Assembly: GCA_945877725.1 (NCBI GenBank)
Contig: CAMDXR010000078.1
Coordinates: 1-10,852 of the forward strand
Reading direction: 5' to 3'
DNA length: 10,852 bases
DNA from: Limnohabitans sp. Rim8
GTDB lineage: Bacteria; Pseudomonadota; Gammaproteobacteria; Burkholderiales; Burkholderiaceae_C
Under the pieces are notes generated by a model that saw only the letters and a list, made by a program, of their open reading frames with translations, did no database searches and was not told the DNA's origin. The position numbers and the translations under genes were made by a program. Of the stretch, positions 6,732-10,852 are shown piece after piece (the stretch's first letter is position 1; each line of letters opens with the position of its first letter).

Positions 6732-7417
6732 GATCTGAATATCCTGGAGTATTGGGTTTCGTGTCGGGCCGACAAAATGGCCAGCATGGGGCTGAAGGCT
6801 TGCCGTTCATCATCAGTAAGTTGCAAAGCTGTTTGTACGGCCAGCGGAATTTCCCGGGCCAGCCGGGCCAGCATGCGTTGACCGGCGCTTTGCCCCAGGG
6901 GCACTGCCTTCAGTGCTGCTTGGGTCATGTTTTCGGCCCAGCCAAAAGCATATGCCTGCAAAGCCTGCTCAAGGGGAACGGGTGCCAACGACAAAGCCAA
7001 GGCCAGCGCCAAAGGGTAGGTGGTGGGCAGTTGGGCGCAGCAACTTAACTGGGCCTCACTGGCTTGTTGCAGGTTGCGCAACCAGTCAAGCAGGGAGCGT
7101 CCCATTTGCTCGGTTTGCAAGCGCATTTCGGCGCTTTCGCGGGTGGCCATGACCCATTGGTTCAAGGCTTTCAGTCGCTCAACATCACCGTTTTGCCAAG
7201 CGGGTATGGCTTGGCCGATGACCGCCATGTCGCCACGCGACTGGGTCAGGTGCAGTTGGTCCACCACCCAGGCCGTGCTGCTGTCGGCATCGTGAACCCA
7301 GCCGTGCTCGATAGCGGCTTCGAGTCCTTCAGAGTATGAAAAACCGCCAATCGGCAGGGCCGGCGAGGCCAGCCAAATCAGCTGCAGCAAACCTGACGGG
7401 GCAGCCTCAGTGTTCAT
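6728..7417 (-). CDS. ureF: Urease accessory protein UreF
   Basis: UreF is an all-helical protein that bridges UreD and UreG in the activation complex and acts as a check on GTP-driven nickel delivery. From the ATG at 7417 it has 229 residues, which fits the family. Marks are LLQLIWLASPALPIGGFSYS near the N-terminus, GLEAAIEHGWV, TRESAEMRLQTEQMGRSL, and the C-terminal SARHETQYSRIFRS with the conserved tail used in UreG/UreD contacts. The frame stays open upstream to 7585, but that part lies inside ureE and is not UreF-like. The start overlaps the ureE end by 11 nt and the stop overlaps ureG by 4 nt, so translation is probably coupled. Confidence 0.96.
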   Translation of the reverse strand: MNTEAAPSGLLQLIWLASPALPIGGFSYSEGLEAAIEHGWVHDADSSTAWVVDQLHLTQSRGDMAVIGQAIPAWQNGDVERLKALNQWVMATRESAEMRLQTEQMGRSLLDWLRNLQQASEAQLSCCAQLPTTYPLALALALSLAPVPLEQALQAYAFGWAENMTQAALKAVPLGQSAGQRMLARLAREIPLAVQTALQLTDDERQAFSPMLAILSARHETQYSRIFRS

Positions 7418-8009
7418 GCTTGCAATCGGGGCCGTGAACATGACCACGCGGTTCGGCTGCGGCGGCTCGGATGGGTATGGCGATGCGCTTGGGTGCTGCT
7501 GCAGGTTCGTGAGCGTGACCGTGATCATGCGGATGGTCATGCCCGTGCCCGCCGTGGTTGCCATAAGCGCCGCTCTCGGGTTCAAAGGCTTCTTCTACAG
7601 ACACCACGGTCATGTGCATGGCACGCAGCATCTCGGCCAGTACATGATCAGGCTCGATTTTCAGGTGGTCGGGTTGCAACTCGATGGGCACATGTCGGTT
7701 GCCCAAGTGGTAGGCGGCGCGGGTCAGGTCAAAGGCCGAGCCGTGTTGGTCGCAGGCGGTGATGCGCAGCACGGCTTGGGGCGCAGCCTTGACCAAAATC
7801 AGCGAGCCGTCTTCGGCCACCAGCACATCGCCGCCACGCAGCACCGAGCCTCGGGGCAGAAAAATGCCCAAGCTGCGCCCCGTGCTGTCGGTCGCGTCAA
7901 AGCGGCTTTTTTGGCGCACATCCCAATCGAGGGTGATGGTGCTGGCGCGTTGCACCAGCACGCGGGCCAGGCCACGGCCTTGCGGCATGAGTTTGGAACA
8001 AGTGAGCAT
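7407..8009 (-). CDS. ureE: Urease nickel metallochaperone UreE with His-rich tail
   Basis: UreE binds nickel and passes it to UreG/urease. From the ATG at 8009 it has 200 residues, longer than the roughly 150-160 of tail-poor UreE. The N-terminal domain holds RQKSRFDATDSTGR and LPRGSVLRGGDVLVAEDG. The metal-binding domain has YHLGNRHVPIEL with the conserved nickel-site His at about H106. The C-terminus from about residue 150 is rich in His: a first block GNHGGHGHDHPHDHGHAHE, an Ala/Pro/Ile spacer of about 25 residues, then GHVHGPDCKHEH with one Cys. In all, 12 His lie in the last 50 or so residues, which suits nickel storage. The start shares one base with the ureC stop (TGATG). The upstream in-frame extension to 8060 lies in ureC and is rejected. 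Confidence 0.96.
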   Translation of the reverse strand: MLTCSKLMPQGRGLARVLVQRASTITLDWDVRQKSRFDATDSTGRSLGIFLPRGSVLRGGDVLVAEDGSLILVKAAPQAVLRITACDQHGSAFDLTRAAYHLGNRHVPIELQPDHLKIEPDHVLAEMLRAMHMTVVSVEEAFEPESGAYGNHGGHGHDHPHDHGHAHEPAAAPKRIAIPIRAAAAEPRGHVHGPDCKHEH

Positions 8010-9751
8010 CAGAATAAAAAATAACGTTGTGTCATGGGCAAACTGCTGGCGGGTTCGCACACCAGCAACTGCCCATCGGCCTTGACCGCATAAGTCTGCG
8101 CATCGACCTCCATGCGGGGCGTGTAAGTGTTGTGAACCATGTGCCGCTTGCCCACATTGCGAATGTTTTTAACCGCCGAGAGCGTTTTAGACAGTCCATA
8201 ACGCGCGCCCACATCAGCCTGCAACCCCGCCTGAGAAACAAAGGTCAGCGAGCCCCGAGCCAGTGCGCCCCCAAAGCTGCCAAACATGGGGCGGTAATGC
8301 ACCGGCTGCGGTGTAGGAATGGAAGCGTTCGGGTCACCCATGGCGGCCAACGCTATGAACCCCCCCTTCATGACGATGGCGGGTTTGACGCCAAAAAAGG
8401 CCGGTTTCCAAATCACCAAATCAGCCCACTTGCCCACTTCTAGGCTGCCCACCTCGTGGCTCATGCCATGGGCAATGGCGGGGTTGATGGTGTATTTGGC
8501 GATGTAGCGCTTCACTCGGGCGTTGTCATGGCGGTCGGTGTCGCCGGGCAAGCTGCCGCGTTGCTGTTTCATTTTGTGAGCGGTTTGCCAAGTCCGAATG
8601 ATCACCTCGCCCACCCGCCCCATGGCCTGGCTGTCGCTGCTCATCATGCTGATGGCCCCCAGGTCGTGCAGGATGTCTTCGGCCGCAATGGTTTCCTTGC
8701 GGATACGGCTCTCGGCAAAGGCCAAGTCTTCGGCAATGGCCGGGTCCAGGTGGTGACAAACCATCAGCATGTCCACATGCTCGTCGAGCGTGTTGATGGT
8801 GTAGGGGCGTGTGGGGTTGGTAGACGAGGGCAGCACGTTAGCTTCGCCCACCACTTTCAAAATATCGGGGGCATGCCCGCCACCTGCGCCTTCGGTGTGA
8901 AAGGTGTGGATGGTGCGCCCTTTGAACGCGGCCACGGTGTCCTCCACAAAACCCGACTCGTTGAGCGTGTCGGTGTGAATCGCCACTTGCGTGTCGGTGG
9001 CCTCGGCCACATTCAAGCAGTTGTCAATGGCAGCGGGCGTGGTGCCCCAGTCTTCGTGCAGCTTCAGGCCGATGGCGCCTGCGCTGATTTGTTCGTGCAG
9101 CGCAGCGGGCAGGGCGGCGTTGCCCTTGCCCAAAAAACCCAAGTTCATGGGAAAGGCATCGGCCGCCTGCATCATGCGTTCGATGTTGAAGGGGCCGGGC
9201 GTGCAAGTGGTGGCAAACGTGCCCGTGGCCGGGCCCGTGCCGCCGCCCAGCATGGTGGTCACGCCACTGGCCAGGGCTTCGTCAATTTGTTGGGGGGCAA
9301 TGAAGTGGATGTGGCTGTCCACGCCGCCTGCTGTCACGATCAGGCCTTCGCAGCTGATGATCTCGGTGCCTGGGCCAATGACAATGTCTACACCAGGTTG
9401 GGTGTCGGGGTTACCAGCTTTGCCAATGGCAGCAATGCGGTTTCCCCGCAAGCCGATGTCGGCCTTGACGATGCCCCAGTGGTCAATGATCAAGGCGTTG
9501 GTCAACACGCAGTCCATCGCGCCGGGTGCTTGTGGGCCCGTGCCGTGGGCCGCGTTCGTGCGTTGCGATTGCGACATGCCATCGCGAATCGTCTTGCCGC
9601 CACCGAACTTCACTTCTTCGCCATAGCCACCGGCTTGGAGCGTGAAATCTTTTTCAACCTCAATCACCAAAGCTGTGTCGGCCAGGCGAACCCGGTCGCC
9701 CACGGTGGGGCCAAACATTTCGGCATAGGCGCGTTTTTCGATCTGGGCCAT
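8009..9751 (-). CDS. ureC: Urease alpha subunit (catalytic)
   Basis: UreC carries the dinuclear nickel centre that hydrolyses urea to ammonia and carbamate in the cytoplasm. From ATG 9751 it has 580 residues, 13 more than the Klebsiella protein. With that offset every key residue falls in place: nickel ligands H147 and H149 (VDSHIHF), carbamylated K230 (GLKLHEDWG), H232, H259 (AIHTDTLNE), H285 (TFHTEGAGGGH) and D373 (MSSDSQAMGR). The flap has C332 and catalytic H333 (MVCHHLDP). The N-terminal beta region (FGPTVGDRVRLADT) and C-terminus (YTPRMEVD) are intact. The start begins MAQIEKRAYAEMFG; an in-frame start 10 codons earlier lies in ureB and is not family-like. It starts 1 nt after the ureB stop (TGATATG) and shares one base with ureE. 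No inactivating change was seen. Confidence 0.98.
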   Translation of the reverse strand: MAQIEKRAYAEMFGPTVGDRVRLADTALVIEVEKDFTLQAGGYGEEVKFGGGKTIRDGMSQSQRTNAAHGTGPQAPGAMDCVLTNALIIDHWGIVKADIGLRGNRIAAIGKAGNPDTQPGVDIVIGPGTEIISCEGLIVTAGGVDSHIHFIAPQQIDEALASGVTTMLGGGTGPATGTFATTCTPGPFNIERMMQAADAFPMNLGFLGKGNAALPAALHEQISAGAIGLKLHEDWGTTPAAIDNCLNVAEATDTQVAIHTDTLNESGFVEDTVAAFKGRTIHTFHTEGAGGGHAPDILKVVGEANVLPSSTNPTRPYTINTLDEHVDMLMVCHHLDPAIAEDLAFAESRIRKETIAAEDILHDLGAISMMSSDSQAMGRVGEVIIRTWQTAHKMKQQRGSLPGDTDRHDNARVKRYIAKYTINPAIAHGMSHEVGSLEVGKWADLVIWKPAFFGVKPAIVMKGGFIALAAMGDPNASIPTPQPVHYRPMFGSFGGALARGSLTFVSQAGLQADVGARYGLSKTLSAVKNIRNVGKRHMVHNTYTPRMEVDAQTYAVKADGQLLVCEPASSLPMTQRYFLF

Positions 9752-9752
9752 A

Positions 9753-10082
9753 TCAGCTCGCTTTCTGCGCGTGGTGGTCAAGCGGGCCTTGGGTCAGGCC
9801 ACGAAAACCGTAAACCACTCGGTCGCCCGCATAGTCCACCAACTCTACGGTGCGCTGTTGGCCGGGCTCGAAGCGCACTGCCGTGCCCGAGGCAATGTTC
9901 AGGCGCATGCCTTGCGCCGCTGCACGGTCAAAACTGAGGCCACTGTTGGTTTCTGCGAAGTGGTAATGCGAGCCCACCTGAATGGGGCGGTCGCTGGCGT
10001 TTTGCACCACCAGAGTGCAGGTGCGGCGGCCCACGTTCAGCGCATGGCTGCCGGGGTCAATCAAAAGTTCTCCTGGGATCAT
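9753..10082 (-). CDS. ureB: Urease beta subunit
   Basis: A structural subunit that packs with UreA and UreC in the (UreABC)3 urease. It has 109 residues from ATG 10082, normal for a separate bacterial beta subunit. The start MIPGELLIDPG is classic, and PIQVGSHYHFAETN, FDRAAAQGMRLNI, GTAVRFEPGQQRTVELV and VYGFRGLTQG follow in order. The open frame reaches 10235, but the added 51 residues overlap the small membrane ORF in another frame and do not match UreB. The start is preceded by an A/G-rich stretch and sits 7 nt after the small ORF stop. Confidence 0.97.
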   Translation of the reverse strand: MIPGELLIDPGSHALNVGRRTCTLVVQNASDRPIQVGSHYHFAETNSGLSFDRAAAQGMRLNIASGTAVRFEPGQQRTVELVDYAGDRVVYGFRGLTQGPLDHHAQKAS

Positions 10083-10089
10083 GCGTGAC

Positions 10090-10263
10090 TCACTTTCGGC
10101 CAAACAAAAATGCCAGCAAGGCCAAAGCGCCCAGACCCAGAAAGCCCCACACATCTGTGGCGTGCCAGTGGCTGGTGGGCATTCCGTGTCCGTCGTGGGC
10201 CCAAGCCACAGAGGCGGGCAGACAGAGGGCTGCACAACTTAGCGTGAAAAGCATTTTCTTCAT
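10090..10263 (-). CDS. Small secreted or membrane-anchored His-containing protein in the urease operon
   Basis: A 57-residue ORF between ureA and ureB, read directly from the sequence. It starts MKKMLFTLSCAALCLPASVA, a clear signal peptide with a likely cut after AWA (residue 22). A short polar stretch HDGHGMPTSHWH follows, with His at 23, 26, 32 and 34. A hydrophobic helix at about 39-54 (WGFLGLGALALLAFLF) and a basic GRK end complete it. A strong ribosome site, AAGGAA (10269-10274), lies 5 nt before the ATG. Gaps are 21 nt from ureA and 7 nt to ureB, so it is in the operon. The expected form is a single-span inner-membrane protein with a short periplasmic His-bearing segment. The start of the mature part recalls the His-rich N-termini of HupE/UreJ nickel permeases, but it is far too short to be one. 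Nickel handling is inference only. I recall similar small ORFs at this place in related operons but cannot name a family. Confidence 0.8.
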   Translation of the reverse strand: MKKMLFTLSCAALCLPASVAWAHDGHGMPTSHWHATDVWGFLGLGALALLAFLFGRK

Positions 10264-10268
10264 GAAAG

Positions 10269-10274
10269 TTCCTT
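10269..10274 (-). promoter_or_regulatory. Ribosome binding site of the small urease-operon ORF
   Basis: AAGGAA on the minus strand, 5 nt before the ATG at 10263. It is the clearest Shine-Dalgarno match I noticed in the operon and supports real translation of the 57-residue ORF. Confidence 0.65.
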
Positions 10275-10284
10275 CGGGCGTGGT

Positions 10285-10587
10285 TCAGACAATAGGTTGG
10301 TGCACGGTCACCAATTTGGTGCCATCGGGGAAAGTCGCTTCAACTTGGATATCGGGAATCATTTCCGCGATGCCTTCCATCACATCGGCACGCGTCAACA
10401 CGGTGCGCCCTTCGCTCATGAGTTGGGCCACAGTCTTGCCGTCCCGTGCGCCCTCCATGACGGCGGCACTGATCAAGGCAATGGCCTCGGGGTAGTTGAG
10501 TTTGAGTCCGCGTGCCTTGCGGCGCTCGGCCAAAAGGCCTGCTGTAAAAATCAGCAGCTTGTCTTTTTCACGAGGGGTGAGTTCCAT
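10285..10587 (-). CDS. ureA: Urease gamma subunit
   Basis: The small structural subunit of urease, 100 residues, exactly the usual size. The start MELTPREKDKLLIFTAGLLA and the stretch ERRKARGLKLNYPEAIALIS are near-universal in UreA; GARDGKTVAQLMSEGRTVL, DVMEGIAEMIPDIQVEATFP and GTKLVTVHQPI complete it. It is the first gene of the minus-strand operon in this window. No good Shine-Dalgarno site is seen before the ATG. In many Burkholderiales ureD lies just upstream; here the upstream 129 bases are non-coding and the next gene diverges. Confidence 0.97.
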   Translation of the reverse strand: MELTPREKDKLLIFTAGLLAERRKARGLKLNYPEAIALISAAVMEGARDGKTVAQLMSEGRTVLTRADVMEGIAEMIPDIQVEATFPDGTKLVTVHQPIV

Positions 10588-10716
10588 TTTGGTGCGCTCA
10601 AAAAAAGTGGGTGCATTGAATGATGTGAATGTAGCAAAGCGCGTGCCCTACAGAGGGGTTAGCTTAAATTCTAGGGAAACCCACTGCCAAATTTAGTTGT
10701 ATCAGAACTTGCGTTC
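10588..10716. promoter_or_regulatory. Divergent ureA/urtE intergenic region
   Basis: 129 bases between two outward-facing starts, so promoters for both the urease operon and urtE should lie here. No reading frame here resembles the C-terminus of UreD (minus) or UrtD (plus). I looked for a sigma-54 -24/-12 element and for a good sigma-70 pair on both strands and found none I would call. Confidence 0.5.
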
Positions 10717-10852
10717 ATGCTGGAAGTCAAGAATATTCATCAATATGAGGGCGGCTCCCACATCCTGCGCGATGTCTTCTCGTACGCGGTTCTTGGGCAA
10801 GTGACGGTTTTGCTAGGGCGCTATGGGGTGGGCAAAACCACCTTGCTCAAAT
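10717..10852 (+). CDS. urtE: Urea ABC transporter ATP-binding protein UrtE (3'-partial)
   Basis: Only the first 45 codons are in the window. UrtE is one of two ATPases (UrtD and UrtE) of the UrtABCDE importer, which brings urea across the inner membrane. The start MLEVKNIHQYEGGSHILRDV and the stretch VTVLLGRYGVGKTTLL match the UrtE style, with Walker A GRYGVGKT. Against the pattern I know (QYYGGSHIL, DVSF, GRNGVGKT), three places differ: E for the second Tyr, DVFSYA in the segment after the first strand, and Y for the Walker A Asn. The key Gly, Lys and Thr of Walker A remain. LivF-type amino-acid transporter ATPases are related, but the GGSHIL segment beside urease favours UrtE. It is divergent from ureA. 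Confidence 0.75.
   Translation, partial: MLEVKNIHQYEGGSHILRDVFSYAVLGQVTVLLGRYGVGKTTLLK

Noticed and set aside
7418..7585. N-terminal extension of ureF by 56 residues
   Set aside because: It lies inside the His-rich end of ureE in another frame and is not UreF-like; ATG 7417 gives the family N-terminus.
7410..8024. 204-codon plus-strand ORF opposite ureE
   Set aside because: Antisense shadow of ureE, with His/Gly/Ala bias mirrored from the opposite strand.
8456..9937. 493-codon plus-strand ORF opposite ureC and ureB
   Set aside because: It is the antisense shadow of GC-rich ureC/ureB. The product is Gly/His/Val/Ala-biased with no domain, and the opposite strand encodes fully conserved urease.
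10083..10235. N-terminal extension of ureB by 51 residues
   Set aside because: It overlaps the small signal-peptide ORF in another frame; MIPGELLIDPG is the known UreB start.
10670..10700. Sigma-54 promoter for ureA (TGGCAG with TTCC on the minus strand)
   Set aside because: The -12 GC doublet is missing at the needed spacing, so it does not fit the consensus.

Overview
The window has two parts of different origin. Positions 1 to about 1950 are AT-rich and hold three tightly packed plus-strand genes: the end of a GT-B glycosyltransferase, a GNAT acetyltransferase and a DegT/DnrJ-type aminotransferase. This is a surface-glycan or nucleotide-sugar cassette, of a kind found in O-antigen loci and in some tailed-phage genomes. 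The aminotransferase loses its family sequence near 1950. From there to the end the DNA is GC-richer and looks like a Burkholderiales (Comamonadaceae-type) betaproteobacterial chromosome. That assignment rests on gene content, protein style and the rph-rdgB-hemW order; it is a judgement from reading, not a database result.

After the junction the plus strand carries rph (tRNA 3'-end trimming), rdgB (clean-up of non-canonical purine nucleotides) and hemW (radical-SAM heme chaperone) as a compact housekeeping operon. Converging on it is a small MarR-like winged-helix regulator on the minus strand. Positions 5056-5371 are AT-rich, with one doubtful 90-aa ORF and a short palindrome. Then come the C-terminal half of a LysR-type regulator that has lost its DNA-binding domain, a strong terminator, and tRNA-Ser(UGA), all on the minus strand.

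Positions 6072-10587 are a urease operon on the minus strand. Read 5'->3' it is ureA, a short secreted/membrane His-containing ORF, ureB, ureC, ureE, ureF, ureG, with neighbours overlapping or within about 21 nt. UreABC form the nickel enzyme that splits urea into ammonia and carbamate. UreE, UreF and UreG deliver nickel and carbamylate the active-site lysine. All UreC metal ligands and catalytic residues are visible. The accessory gene ureD is not in the window. Divergent from ureA at the right edge starts urtE, an ATPase of the urea ABC importer, which links the locus to urea uptake and nitrogen supply.

The points most worth a second look are the abrupt composition and homology break at about 1950 (chimeric assembly or real insertion), the 57-residue ORF inside the urease operon, the beheaded LysR gene beside tRNA-Ser, and the divergent urtE/ureA arrangement without ureD. 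No clearly new multi-gene system is evident.
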